From RGIG8748 sp045606045 (lineage in GTDB: Bacteria > Bacillota > Clostridia > UMGS1810): a stretch of DNA of 64,000 nucleotides. The stretch is taken from contig JAZURE010000032.1 of NCBI GenBank assembly GCA_045606045.1, positions 26,712 through 90,711 of the forward strand. The letters are read 5' to 3'. The notes below the pieces were generated by a model that saw nothing but the letters and a program-made list of their open reading frames with translations, ran no database searches and was not told the origin of the DNA. Shown piece after piece: positions 14,844 through 24,415 of the stretch. Numbering within the stretch: position 1 is the first letter of the stretch; each line of letters opens with the position of its first letter. The position numbers were made by a program, and so were the translations under genes.

Positions 14844-16859
14844 TTATGCGATTATACAAGCGGGGGCGACTCCGTAAGCATTGCTCGCGCTGTTGCCGTA
14901 CAACGCTCCCGAGGTATCCACATTGCGCTCGTGGTACGCGTGCCCAGGGTTAGGGGAACGGAGCCAACAGTTACGCGCCGAGCCCGCCGCGTCGTATTTG
15001 ATACGCTCGGTATCGGTTAAGCCCTCGTAAAACTCTAACAGCGTACCGTCCTTATAGGTCGCGCTGTCGTAGGTACCGTATATTTCGGGACGAGAAAGTA
15101 AGAAAAATCTGTCCTTTAATGTGTATACCTGGTTTGTGGCAAACTCTGTACCGTCGAGGCTGTTTACCTCAAAAATAGAGTTAGCACGGCAAGGGATAGC
15201 CGCAGGCTGCACTACCGCCAAAAAGTCGGCAGGCAAGCCGCGCACAAAGCCGTTATAACTTGTATTCCAAGAGGGCGGACGGTCAAAAACAGTAGTAGGA
15301 GCCCATACGCCGCCCGCTGCTGCGTCGCTGTTTAACCATTGACGAGCCGCGCTCTGTGCGTAGTTATTCGAGCCGTACCGTATGCGGTGCGTGTGGTTAA
15401 GGTTTTCTACGGTACCGTCAGCTACGCCGAGGCTTGTACCGTCTGCGGACTCTGTTACAGCTACGCTCTCAATAACCGCCGTAGCTGCATTGCTTGCGTA
15501 TGTACTGATTTTTGTATCGGTGCTTTGCTTTTGGTAGCCCCAGGGGAACATAATTACGCCGCCTGCGGGTACGGGTTTTGTAAGTGTAAACGAAAGCGTT
15601 TTGCCTCCGCCGTATGTCGTGTCGTAGCCTGCAAGCAGGGTAAAATTATAAGTGCCTGCGGGTAATTCCTCGGCAGCATAATAAAGAGCCTCCGTAGCGT
15701 CAAAAACAAAGCTACGATATGTACCGTTTGCGGTGCCGTATACATACTTTGTTTCGAGCGTCATTGTATGAGTGAGCTTTTTATTTGCTGCGATATGGTT
15801 GTCGTGTCCTCTTACAACCCAGGTAATAACCGCTCCCGTAACGGAGTCCTCTGTAGTAAACTCATAACCAACGGGAAAGAGTGTAGCTCCAAGCCCGAGG
15901 CGTACAGCGTTTTTAACATCTTCCCAGGTCTTAATAGCCGTAAGAGTGTCAATATGTACGCTTGTTTGCACGCCCTCTCTGTCTGTTACGGTAATAGTTG
16001 CTCCCGTAGCCGTCTGCTCTGCGGAAATATTAACATTTTCCGCGCCCTCGGCTGCCTCTGCTGCTGCGTTAGCCGCGTCCGCTGCCTTGTTGGCATTTTC
16101 TGTAGCAGTATTTGCGTTGTCGGTAGCAGTATTTGCCGCTCCCGCTGCGGTGTTTGCCGCTCCCGCTGCCGCGTCCGCTGCTGTTTTCGCGGTGTTGGCT
16201 GCGTCTGTCGCTGCGCGAGCTCCCATTGCTGCCGTATCGGCGTTTGTGGTCGCTGTATCTGCATTGTTAGCCGCTGTATTAGCCTTTTTTGCGGCTGCGT
16301 CTGCCGCTGCTTTTGAGGTATTCGCAGCCTCGGCGGCTCCGTTGGCTGTTTCAGCTGCTGTTTCGGCTGTTTCGAGTGCCTCTGTAGCGTCCTCTACGGC
16401 TGCGGCTGCATCTTTTGCTGCCTGGTCGGCTGTAGTAGCCGCTCCGTTAATCTTATTAAAAGCGTCTATAAGGGCGTTATACTCGTCGGAGGAGGCGGGA
16501 GCGTCCTTGTCAAAGGCTGCGCGCTCAACATCTATATAAAATGTCTGAGAGCTCAAGAGCTCCTCTCCCTTATAAAGTCCGATTTCCGCAGCAGCTACGC
16601 CAGGAGCAGCGAGAGCTTGCGCTGTGAGCTCGGCAATAATAACGCCGTTTTCGATTTTAGCGTCGTTTAATACCGTGTGCCCGTCCGCTTTTGTGAGCTG
16701 CAAGCGAGGAGTAATGCCCTCCTCGAGTGCGTAGCTCTGTCCGCCGTTAAGTGGCGTAATTTCAAGAAAACGGGTTTTATTATCGTTCTGCTTTGCAAAA
16801 ACGGTAATAGGCATTGTATCGCGTCCAAAATCGAGGTTTATTTTTTGCTTAATCTCCAT
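14844..16859 (-). CDS. DGR target 1: BppU-like baseplate/tail fibre protein with variable lectin-like C-terminus
   Basis: 671 aa. Residues 1 to about 115 resemble the N-terminal domain of baseplate upper protein (BppU), which attaches to the tail. Residues about 140-280 are a long Ala-rich coiled-coil stretch with repeats such as AANTATDNANTA, expected to trimerise. A short beta segment follows. The C-terminal ~230 residues (KTW... to CWLRSPNPG...GVAPACIIA) form a C-type-lectin-like domain (DUF6273 type) ending in VR1. The variable residues (H, Y, H, D, Y, G, S, S, Y) would face the ligand. Probably the receptor-binding protein, whose host range is diversified by the DGR. Confidence 0.93.
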   Translation of the reverse strand: MEIKQKINLDFGRDTMPITVFAKQNDNKTRFLEITPLNGGQSYALEEGITPRLQLTKADGHTVLNDAKIENGVIIAELTAQALAAPGVAAAEIGLYKGEELLSSQTFYIDVERAAFDKDAPASSDEYNALIDAFNKINGAATTADQAAKDAAAAVEDATEALETAETAAETANGAAEAANTSKAAADAAAKKANTAANNADTATTNADTAAMGARAATDAANTAKTAADAAAGAANTAAGAANTATDNANTATENANKAADAANAAAEAAEGAENVNISAEQTATGATITVTDREGVQTSVHIDTLTAIKTWEDVKNAVRLGLGATLFPVGYEFTTEDSVTGAVITWVVRGHDNHIAANKKLTHTMTLETKYVYGTANGTYRSFVFDATEALYYAAEELPAGTYNFTLLAGYDTTYGGGKTLSFTLTKPVPAGGVIMFPWGYQKQSTDTKISTYASNAATAVIESVAVTESADGTSLGVADGTVENLNHTHRIRYGSNNYAQSAARQWLNSDAAAGGVWAPTTVFDRPPSWNTSYNGFVRGLPADFLAVVQPAAIPCRANSIFEVNSLDGTEFATNQVYTLKDRFFLLSRPEIYGTYDSATYKDGTLLEFYEGLTDTERIKYDAAGSARNCWLRSPNPGHAYHERNVDTSGALYGNSASNAYGVAPACIIA
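14856..14984 (-). repeat. DGR variable repeat 1 (VR1)
   Basis: 129 bp at the 3' end of target 1, ending 6 bp before its stop codon. It has 11 differences from TR, all at template adenines, changing 10 codons (N to H, Y, H, D, Y, G, S, S, Y and D to A). The first two AAC codons are unchanged, so variation is concentrated in the 3' two thirds. Confidence 0.97.
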
Positions 16860-16878
16860 TTGAAAGCCTCCTCAAATT

Positions 16879-17130
16879 TTATTCGGTAGCCTCGTAGCCC
16901 GCTACGATATTTTCCCTCTCCTCGATTTCAGCCTCGAGCTTTGCTTTTTCAGCCTGGAGGCTTTCGAGGTCGGTACCCTCTGCTGCATTATCAATCTGCT
17001 TGCAAAGGTTTTCGTATCTACGCTGCGCATTTGCGAGAGCGTAGAGGTCGTCGGACTTTTCATAGATAACGCGCTGTACCTCTACGCGCTTTCCGTTTTC
17101 GTATTTTGTGCTTGTAATTTCGGTTGTCAT
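16879..17130 (-). CDS. Small coiled-coil tail-region protein
   Basis: 83 aa. A beta-type start (TEITSTKYENGKRVEVQRVIY) followed by a helix rich in Glu, Lys and Ala (LQAEKAKLEAEIEERE). Located between fibre and a DUF1617-like gene. Unknown function. Confidence 0.65.
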   Translation of the reverse strand: MTTEITSTKYENGKRVEVQRVIYEKSDDLYALANAQRRYENLCKQIDNAAEGTDLESLQAEKAKLEAEIEERENIVAGYEATE

Positions 17131-17154
17131 AGGTCTACATCTCCTTTATAAAAA

Positions 17155-17541
17155 TTATTCAAAGGTAATAAAGCCCTCAAGGGCTCCTATGGTTTCGGGA
17201 GCTATAAGCTGCTCTCCGATTTCCTCGGCAGAGATAGTAATAAACGGTATTTCTATCTGCGCGTCGGTTTCTCCGAGCTCCGCGAGGCGTTTGTGGTATT
17301 CGTCCCTTGTCGCTATGTCGGCAAAGGTAATACGCCCGTCGCTCGATACTTTAGGATTGCCTTTTTCGTCCTTTGCGGCGAGCTCTCTTATGAGCTTTGC
17401 CTCCTCCTGGGCGAAAAACTGATACTCCGCCTCGAGGGTTTTATACATCTTGTGTATATCTCGGGCGGTTGTGTATGGCAAGCGTAATTTTTTAAGCTCG
17501 CCAAGCGCGGGGGCCGCTTTAATTATTTGTGAGTAGTTCAT
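17155..17541 (-). CDS. DUF1617-like phage tail-region protein
   Basis: 128 aa from ATG 17541 (MNYSQIIKAAPALGELKKL); the frame could start three codons earlier. The pattern resembles DUF1617 proteins found beside tail fibre genes of Firmicutes phages. Contains ETDAQIEIPFI near the C-terminus. Function unknown. Confidence 0.6.
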   Translation of the reverse strand: MNYSQIIKAAPALGELKKLRLPYTTARDIHKMYKTLEAEYQFFAQEEAKLIRELAAKDEKGNPKVSSDGRITFADIATRDEYHKRLAELGETDAQIEIPFITISAEEIGEQLIAPETIGALEGFITFE

Positions 17542-17556
17542 TTTTAACACTCTCCT

Positions 17557-18897
17557 TTATGGTATCGCGTTAAGTTCGTCCCTTAACGCATTTAAGCCCG
17601 CTGCCGTTACGGTGTCGCCGCTGCTTACCGTATAGAGGTAGGAGCCGTAGCCGCTTATGCCTTTTATAGCATTTACGGCTTGATTATACATTGCGGCGGT
17701 AAAGTCATTGCCTTTGTAAGCATAGGTAAAGCTGTAGCTGCTCAAGCCCTTATACTCTCTAAAAGCGTTTATACGCGCCGTTAATGCGTTCCACTCGGCA
17801 GCAGTAAGGTTAAAGCTGCCGCCGCTTGTTTTGGTGTAAGTCCAGGAAAAATTACTCGGTCTTACCGCTGCTGCCTCGGGAGGTTGTATGTATAGGTCAA
17901 TAACGCCCGTACTGCTGCCGCTGTATTGGCATATCCACACATAATAAGTAGTGCCTGCGGTTACATTGTAGGTTATAGCGAAATTGCTACTCGGTCCCGA
18001 GTCGTCGTCCTCCTCTATCGGAGAGGACGGCGCGCCGTTTGTTGAGTCAAACGCGCTTGAGGTGCTTAAAAAGCCGTATGTGTCCTCGTCGCCCATTGTA
18101 AAGAAATTAGCCTCGCCGCTATTTTCAAAGCTAACCGAGTATCTCTTTATTTGTTTTGCGCTCAAAGAAAAGCTCGCGCTTTTTTCCTCGCTGATTGTCC
18201 CGAGTGCTCCCGACGATACCGTCCAAGATTGCCCTGGAGGCTCTATATATAGAGTCGTTTTGCCCGTTGTAGAGCTTGAGTAGCCTCTAACCCAAATATA
18301 ATAATTTGTGCCTGCGGTAACATTGTAGGATATAAAAAAGTTTGGTGCGCCGTTTGTGTCGTCGTCCTCTTTAAGAGGAGAGGAGGGCGCGCCGTTCTCA
18401 CTATCCCACCCCGTAGAGGTGCTCAAAAAGCCGTAAGTATCTGCACTTGTGCCCTCGGTGTAAAACTTTGCTGTCCCGCTATTTGCAAACGATACTTTGT
18501 ATCTATATAACGAGTATTCACTCAAGGAAATAGAAACGCTTTGCAGAGTAGATAACGACGAGCTGAAAGTATACGGGTATAGTTCCCAGGAGTCGGAGGG
18601 CTCTACATATTCCTCCTCGCCCTCGGCGCGGATATATATATCCTGGGTGCCCGAGTAGGTAAACGGGTTTGAGTAACTGTATTGTACTGTGCCCGAGGTG
18701 CTGCCTAATCGGTATACCCACCTTGTAAAATTACACCCGCTCGCAGGGTTTGCGGTAAACCTTATGCTATAGCTAAAACCACTTAACGAGAGTGTGTCGC
18801 CGTTGTCTACGGTATAGCTTTGGCTAATTCCATAGACATAAATATCCGTAGAGGCGATAGTTTCGTCGTTTCCGTAACAAGTAAACGAAAAGCTCAT
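17557..18897 (-). CDS. Tail-associated beta-rich protein with two internal repeats
   Basis: 446 aa, rich in Ser, Thr, Tyr. Two ~110-residue copies contain TYGFLSTS..(W/F)DS..GAPSSP(L/I), NVTAGTxYYxWV and LYI(E/Q)PP; they resemble PPC-like (pre-peptidase C-terminal) beta-sandwich modules found on secreted enzymes and adhesins. An N-terminal cysteine-containing beta domain and a C-terminal helical domain flank them. Between Tal and fibre genes, so probably a baseplate or adhesion component. Confidence 0.65.
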   Translation of the reverse strand: MSFSFTCYGNDETIASTDIYVYGISQSYTVDNGDTLSLSGFSYSIRFTANPASGCNFTRWVYRLGSTSGTVQYSYSNPFTYSGTQDIYIRAEGEEEYVEPSDSWELYPYTFSSSLSTLQSVSISLSEYSLYRYKVSFANSGTAKFYTEGTSADTYGFLSTSTGWDSENGAPSSPLKEDDDTNGAPNFFISYNVTAGTNYYIWVRGYSSSTTGKTTLYIEPPGQSWTVSSGALGTISEEKSASFSLSAKQIKRYSVSFENSGEANFFTMGDEDTYGFLSTSSAFDSTNGAPSSPIEEDDDSGPSSNFAITYNVTAGTTYYVWICQYSGSSTGVIDLYIQPPEAAAVRPSNFSWTYTKTSGGSFNLTAAEWNALTARINAFREYKGLSSYSFTYAYKGNDFTAAMYNQAVNAIKGISGYGSYLYTVSSGDTVTAAGLNALRDELNAIP

Positions 18898-18912
18898 ACA
18901 TATACCACCACC

Positions 18913-21507
18913 TTACCCAAATACCGCAACAGAGGTACCGCTGCCCGCGTGGTCTAATACCCAATCTTGAGTAGCGAGTAAATAGCCGTTTGCGTATATC
19001 ATAGGCTCGTCATATCCCGAGTCGTTACCTAAACCCGTAAACCTTACAGAGGAGGCGCTAAAATACAGTCCCGTAGGCGACAAGCTGCCTAAATGGTCGC
19101 CGACAGTTCCCATTTGTGCGCCGCTGTTAAAGATTATAGACTTTGTACCGCTTGCGGAGCTTGAGCCTATATACAGATTTCCCGCTACTTGAGCAATATT
19201 TGTACTTATTCGGTCTGCGCTTATAGTGCCCGTAGTGATATTCGCGCCGTTAATTGTCGTATAGCCCTCTGTTTCGAGGTCGTCGAAAGTAACAACGCCC
19301 GAAAAGCTAACAGAGGCGGAGTCGATAGTAACGCCGTTATGCTTTATGCGTATTGTGCTGCTCGTACTGCCGTTTGTGGTAGTAAGAGTAATACCGTCGT
19401 ATATAGCGTCGCCTGCCGCCTCGTAAGCCTCGTCGTAAACCTCCGAGCTTTTAGCATAGGCTGTAAGGTCTATTTTGCCTGCGTTAATTGATACGGAGCT
19501 CGTGTCGTCGTTAATTGCCGCAATAATGCTCGCGCTGTCAATTACATTTCCGCCGCTTGTAGATGTTACAACGAGGGAGATTTTGTCCGCGAGCTGCGTA
19601 ATTTCGGAGGACATTTCCGTTTTCGTCGGGTATGAGGTCAGCTTGCCGTCCGTATACTCATTTGCGCCGCTTTCTGCGTCAGCCGCCAGGGTTTCCGCAT
19701 AGGTGCGGGCAGCCGTTACGGTCAAGCTGATAGCGTCGGCTGATTGCTTAATCGCGGAGGACATTTCCTCGGTAGTAGGGTAAGCCGTGAGCTGCTCCTC
19801 GGTGTAGTCGTTGGCGTTGCTCTCCGCGTCCGCTGCCAGGGTTTCGGCATAGGTGCGAGCTGCGGTTACGGTTAAGGCTATTGCGTCCGCCGATTGCTTA
19901 ATCGCGGAGGACATTTCCTCCGTTGTGGCATAATCGGCGAGCTTAACATTTATAGAGCTTAATAACTCCTGGTCTGCAACCTTGAAAGCCTGCGTTACAG
20001 AGCTCTCTACATTGCCTATAGCGTCTGTTACCTCTTGCTTATACTCCGCAGAGATAGCAGAGGCTTTTACGCTGTCAGCTTGCAGCAAAACGCCGTTAAG
20101 AGTTCCCGCTGTGATAAAGTCGGCTACGATTGCGCCGTCCATTGTCATAGCGAGAGCAAACTCTCCATTATAACCCGTAGAGGAGTACCCGAGTCCGCCG
20201 CTATTCCAACGCCATACTTTTACTGCCTCCTCAATAGTAGGCGCGTCAAGTATGAGTATTTCTTGCGGCTTTTCTGCGGGGTTTAATACCACATATCCGC
20301 CCGAGTGCCCCGTAATAAGGTTTGTAGCGTTCAAAATAGCCTTTTTGAGCTCCTCGGAGGCTTTGGCTTGCCCTTTCCTTATTGAGTCCTTAATTTGCTC
20401 AATAGCGTTATTTTGAGCGTTTATAGTGTCTGCAAGAGTGCTCTTTGCGTCGCCGAGCTCTACGCTTTCGTATTTCTCCGCCAGGGAGTCGTAAACGGTC
20501 TTAATAACCTTTGCAGAGGCATTAACGCCGAGCTGCGAAAAGTGTACCGTTACCGTGTCGCAGAGCTTAACCCTCTCAAGCGGTGCAATGTTTTTATATT
20601 CCTCTGTTTGCCATAACTGAATAAAAGAAACGGTTATGCTTACCTTTGGCGTGCCGAGTCCCGCTCCCGCTGCGTATGCGGTTGCTTTTTCCCTCAAGGC
20701 AGCCTCGGTAATTTTCTCGTCCTCTCCAAACTCTGCGGAAAAGTCCATAATATAGGCTTTGCTGTGTCCGATATTCTCGGCTTTTTGGAGTGGCAGCACC
20801 TTTTCCGAAAGGAAAACATATACCTCTTGCTTTTCTTCGTCGTCCTCGCCGTCCTCCTGGTATACAGCATAAGGCATTAAATGCGTATAACAATCGGCTA
20901 TATTAGCCTCTTGCTTGAGGTCTTTAAGGTTTTTGCCGTATTCAATGAGTACGCCGTTATCCGCTCCGCGCTGCTCGTGCAGCTTAATAACGAAATTGTC
21001 AAACTCATACTCTCCGCCCCATACATCAAGGACGGAGCCTTCTTGTCCGCCCAGGATAGCGCGGACAGAGCAGGGAGTAGGAATACTCGTGCTGTTGAGC
21101 GTTGAAATGTCGCTTATAACACTAAACGGGCAAGGCAAGCCCGCCTCCTCGATAGCGCGGTTAATTGCCATTTGTGGCGTTGCACTTTTAATAGAAAAAC
21201 CGAGAGTTGGTATGCCGTTTAAGTCGTAGCTGATGTGCTCCGCAGAATATGTAACGAGCCCCTTTAACGGCTTGCTCGATTTATATACGCGGAATAGCTG
21301 CGGCTCGCTCGTTTCGTTGGCTTTAGCCTTAATAATGCAGCCCTCGGTAATTTTGTCGTACCATTGCCCCGTAATAGGGTACTGCAACGAAAGCTCGTAG
21401 CTCCCGTTGCGTTCCTCTGTTACCGTAGCTTTTGCGGTATCTCTTAAAAAGCCGATACCATTGTGCAAAAAGTCGGTTTCGTTTTTTGCGTATAAAATTG
21501 GTATCAT
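18913..21507 (-). CDS. Tail-associated lysin / endopeptidase-type tail tip protein (Tal)
   Basis: 864 aa from ATG 21507, which overlaps the Dit stop by ATGA. The longer frame to 21558 lies inside Dit. The N-terminal ~380 residues (YAKNETDFLHNGIGFL...) resemble the gp44-like/prophage endopeptidase tail domain; then tandem segments with AIKQSADAI(A/S)LTVTAARTYAETLAADAES occur two and a half times (about residues 540-660), followed by a fibre-like beta C-terminus. It sits at the tail tip and opens or anchors to the wall. No catalytic Cys/His triad could be identified, so enzymatic activity is unproven. Confidence 0.8.
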   Translation of the reverse strand: MIPILYAKNETDFLHNGIGFLRDTAKATVTEERNGSYELSLQYPITGQWYDKITEGCIIKAKANETSEPQLFRVYKSSKPLKGLVTYSAEHISYDLNGIPTLGFSIKSATPQMAINRAIEEAGLPCPFSVISDISTLNSTSIPTPCSVRAILGGQEGSVLDVWGGEYEFDNFVIKLHEQRGADNGVLIEYGKNLKDLKQEANIADCYTHLMPYAVYQEDGEDDEEKQEVYVFLSEKVLPLQKAENIGHSKAYIMDFSAEFGEDEKITEAALREKATAYAAGAGLGTPKVSITVSFIQLWQTEEYKNIAPLERVKLCDTVTVHFSQLGVNASAKVIKTVYDSLAEKYESVELGDAKSTLADTINAQNNAIEQIKDSIRKGQAKASEELKKAILNATNLITGHSGGYVVLNPAEKPQEILILDAPTIEEAVKVWRWNSGGLGYSSTGYNGEFALAMTMDGAIVADFITAGTLNGVLLQADSVKASAISAEYKQEVTDAIGNVESSVTQAFKVADQELLSSINVKLADYATTEEMSSAIKQSADAIALTVTAARTYAETLAADAESNANDYTEEQLTAYPTTEEMSSAIKQSADAISLTVTAARTYAETLAADAESGANEYTDGKLTSYPTKTEMSSEITQLADKISLVVTSTSGGNVIDSASIIAAINDDTSSVSINAGKIDLTAYAKSSEVYDEAYEAAGDAIYDGITLTTTNGSTSSTIRIKHNGVTIDSASVSFSGVVTFDDLETEGYTTINGANITTGTISADRISTNIAQVAGNLYIGSSSASGTKSIIFNSGAQMGTVGDHLGSLSPTGLYFSASSVRFTGLGNDSGYDEPMIYANGYLLATQDWVLDHAGSGTSVAVFG

Positions 21508-22226
21508 AAGCAGCACCACCTCGGCACGATTTCGAGCTGCTCGACATTGCCAACCCAAGAAATAACATTGTTACCAGGTAGCAAGGTAGGAAAGCCCGCT
21601 CCCGCCATTTTGTTATTTTGCGGCTGTACGCCTTTGTAGGCGTTCATAATATCGGAGTCAATCTCGATATACTCGTCTATATCCGAAAAGGTAAACGAGT
21701 CATTATTTACGGTTAATGTAATGTCCCCGCTGCCGACGATTTTTATATACGGAGCAGAGGGGTAATACTCTGCATTATAAAGGCTGCCCGCCTTTGTGAA
21801 TACGACGGGCTTTTGTCCCTCGAAAGAATACTTAAAAGGCTTGCAATTAAAAGACAAAGACAAAGAGCCCAGGTCGCGGAGCTCTTGCTCTATGTCTACC
21901 TCGTCGGAGTAGGAGCCCAGGCGGAAATATTTTCCGTCGTAGCTGTCCCACAAAGGGAAATAGCCCTGCTCCGCCAGGAGCCAACCTTTTATTTTGTGTG
22001 CAAGCTCTACAAACTCAAAGGCAGTATTATTAAGCAAATTACACTTATACGGGACGGAGATATTTTTATAGCGTCCGTTGTCCGTGATAAGGTCGCCGCT
22101 GCGCCCTGGTACGCTTGTATAGCTTACATCACGAGAGGCTCCCTTGTAGGAGCCTTTCTCGGTTATAAGTAAGCCAAACTCAAGGGAGCTGTGGTCTTTG
22201 AACATAAAAAACGGTAATTTTTCCAT
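21504..22226 (-). CDS. Distal tail protein (Dit)
   Basis: 240 aa. The N-terminal beta domain pattern (SLEFGLLITEKGSY...VPGRSGDLITDNGRYKN) is typical of siphovirus Dit, the ring joining the tail tube to the baseplate. Starts at the last base of the tape-measure stop region (1-bp overlap) and precedes Tal, as in SPP1-like tails. Confidence 0.88.
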   Translation of the reverse strand: MEKLPFFMFKDHSSLEFGLLITEKGSYKGASRDVSYTSVPGRSGDLITDNGRYKNISVPYKCNLLNNTAFEFVELAHKIKGWLLAEQGYFPLWDSYDGKYFRLGSYSDEVDIEQELRDLGSLSLSFNCKPFKYSFEGQKPVVFTKAGSLYNAEYYPSAPYIKIVGSGDITLTVNNDSFTFSDIDEYIEIDSDIMNAYKGVQPQNNKMAGAGFPTLLPGNNVISWVGNVEQLEIVPRWCCL

Positions 22227-24412
22227 TATGCAAATACAACTCCTTTTCGTTTGATTTTTTCTGCTATGAGCTCTAATAAGAGGTCTACAAAGCTATCTAT
22301 GTCGCCCTTGTCGTCGGTGTTGAGGTTTTCAATATAAACAGCTTTCTCTCCGAGCTCGATTTTAACAACGAGTCGTCCCTCTCCGCTCTTTTCTGCTGCC
22401 GCAGCCATTGCGGAGGAGTAGTCCTTGTTTTCGCTTGCCGTTAAGACGCGCTCGCCTTTATGCAGCAGCGCGGGGTATTCGTCGTAAGGTACATACTCCA
22501 TACCGATACGGAGGCGGGAGAGCTGCTTAATGTTAAGTCCCTTTCCGCCTACGCCTGGTACCCAATCGGGTATTTTAATTTTGTTAAGCCCTCGGATAAA
22601 GACATTTATACCGTCAATTATCCAATTTATAGGTACCTTAAAGGCGTTTTTAATACCCTCAAATATGCTGCCGAAAATCTTAACCACAGCGTCCCAGGCT
22701 CCGCGCCAATTTCCCGTAAAGACATTTTTTACAAAGTCTATAATGCCGCTGAAAGCGTCCTTTACATTGCCAACTACTGCGCCGATACTCTCGAAAGCTC
22801 CCTTAAATACGCCGCTTAATACCTCTGCTACAAGCGAGAGAGCCGCTTTTAACGGTGTTAATATAGTGTTTATTAACCCCGTAAATAAGCTGATAAGAGG
22901 CGGTAAAATAAGATTGAGCAAGTCGAGCAAGGGCTGCAACAATGTAAACAGAAGCTCGAGTATAGGCTGCAATATCGGCATAAAGAGCTCGAGCAGGCTA
23001 ATTATTACGGGCAGTACCGCCTCGAGCAGGCTTGTAAATATCGGCATAAGCTGATTAAGCAACTGCGTTAATATAGGCAGTATCATTTCTATAATTTGCA
23101 AGATAGGCGGCAAGAGCGTTTCTATTAACTGAATAATTACGGGCAAAACAGCCTCTATAAGCTGTACCAGGATAGGCAGCACCGTATTTATAAGGTTAAT
23201 TAAAACGGGCAAAATAGCGTCTATAATTTGCAAAACAAACGGTAATAACATCTGCACAAGCTGCAATACAACGGGTAATATTGCCTGCACTATTTGCAAC
23301 AGCGGAGGCAATAACGCTTGTAAGAGCTGAATAATTATAGGCAGTACGGTATCGAGTATTTGAGTTATAAGCGGCATAAGCCCCTCTATCAAAGAAACAA
23401 CAATAGGCAGCACTTGCTCTATAATTTGAATTAAAAACGGTAGGAGCTGCTGTATCAAACTCACAATAACGGGTAGTATTGCCGATATAATAGACTCAAG
23501 CGGAGGCAGTAGTGCCGATACCAAGTCCATTAGTACGGGGAAAAGCGTTTCCACGAGCGAAAACAACGGAGGTAATAGCTGCTCAAACAAGCTCGTTATA
23601 ACGGGTATAAACTTGTCAAAAAGAGCTTGTATTTTCGGCAGGCTGCTTATAATCATATCCGCTATTTTTTGGATAAGCGGTATAGCAGCTATGCCTATTC
23701 TGTTCATAAGTCCGCCGAAAGCGTCCTTAATATTGGCGATTGTATCGCCGAGCACTACGCCCGCCTTTACTGCGTCCTCCGACATTACTATACCAAGGTC
23801 GTCAGCCTCTTTTTTTAGAGCCGCCATACCCTCGGAGCCTGCGTTTAACAACGGCAACATTTCGGTATAGCTTTTGCCGAGTAAGTCGTTACCGATTGCG
23901 TTACGCTCCGCTCCGTCCTCCATATCCGCAAGAGCTGCGGTAATTGCGTTAAATTTCTCCTCGGTTGACATTGTGTTAAGCTCGTCGAGGGAGAGTCCTA
24001 AACGCGATATAGAGGTCGCCGCAGTTTTCGAGCCGTTGTTTGCGTCGTCTACTACATCAGACATTTTTTTAATGCCGTTTTTGAAAGAGTCTACGCTAAC
24101 TCCGCTTTGGTCGGCGGCGTGTTTCCACCTTTGGAGTTCCTCTCGGTTTATGCCCGTTCTTTCGGATAGCTTGTCGATATAGTCCGCTTGTTCTGCGGTT
24201 TTCATAGCCATACCGTAAGCGGCAGTACCAACAGCAGCAGCTCCCGTTACTACAGCCGTACCCATTGCTACGGCTCCTTTTGCGATAGAGGAGAAAGCCG
24301 AGCCTATTTTTGAGCCGCTATTTTCCGCCTTTTTCGTAGTATTATCAATACTGTCGTCGGCTTTTTTGTTATCTACTAAAACCTCGCCGAAAAGCGTAAA
24401 TATATTTGCCAT
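22226..24412 (-). CDS. Tape measure protein
   Basis: 728 aa; sets tail length and is probably ejected with DNA. N-terminal soluble helical part with alternating Gly/Ala hydrophobic stretch (AVAMGTAVVTGAAAVGTAAYGMAM, near 48-70), then a long run of an 11-residue repeat (about 268-487) and a C-terminal part (KVPINWIIDGINVFI...). Length and position after the tail chaperones fit. There is no lytic domain. Confidence 0.93.
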   Translation of the reverse strand: MANIFTLFGEVLVDNKKADDSIDNTTKKAENSGSKIGSAFSSIAKGAVAMGTAVVTGAAAVGTAAYGMAMKTAEQADYIDKLSERTGINREELQRWKHAADQSGVSVDSFKNGIKKMSDVVDDANNGSKTAATSISRLGLSLDELNTMSTEEKFNAITAALADMEDGAERNAIGNDLLGKSYTEMLPLLNAGSEGMAALKKEADDLGIVMSEDAVKAGVVLGDTIANIKDAFGGLMNRIGIAAIPLIQKIADMIISSLPKIQALFDKFIPVITSLFEQLLPPLFSLVETLFPVLMDLVSALLPPLESIISAILPVIVSLIQQLLPFLIQIIEQVLPIVVSLIEGLMPLITQILDTVLPIIIQLLQALLPPLLQIVQAILPVVLQLVQMLLPFVLQIIDAILPVLINLINTVLPILVQLIEAVLPVIIQLIETLLPPILQIIEMILPILTQLLNQLMPIFTSLLEAVLPVIISLLELFMPILQPILELLFTLLQPLLDLLNLILPPLISLFTGLINTILTPLKAALSLVAEVLSGVFKGAFESIGAVVGNVKDAFSGIIDFVKNVFTGNWRGAWDAVVKIFGSIFEGIKNAFKVPINWIIDGINVFIRGLNKIKIPDWVPGVGGKGLNIKQLSRLRIGMEYVPYDEYPALLHKGERVLTASENKDYSSAMAAAAEKSGEGRLVVKIELGEKAVYIENLNTDDKGDIDSFVDLLLELIAEKIKRKGVVFA
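22952..23611 (-). repeat. About 20 tandem 33-bp (11-residue) repeats in tape measure gene
   Basis: Codes for consecutive 11-residue units such as LLPPLLQIVQA, ILPVVLQLVQM, LLPFVLQIIDA, ILPVLINLINT. Each has Pro at position 3 and hydrophobic residues at regular places. The DNA copies are diverged but keep the frame. The periodicity suggests a hendecad-type amphipathic helix rich in leucine, with a Pro kink per unit. Confidence 0.85.
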
Positions 24413-24415
24413 AGG

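Noticed and set aside
15946..16539. Long opposite-strand Ala-rich frames over the fibre coiled coil
   Set aside because: Shadow of GC-rich alanine codons; no ribosome site.
22952..23611. Regular repeats that could look like a CRISPR array
   Set aside because: Contiguous in-frame protein repeats without spacers.
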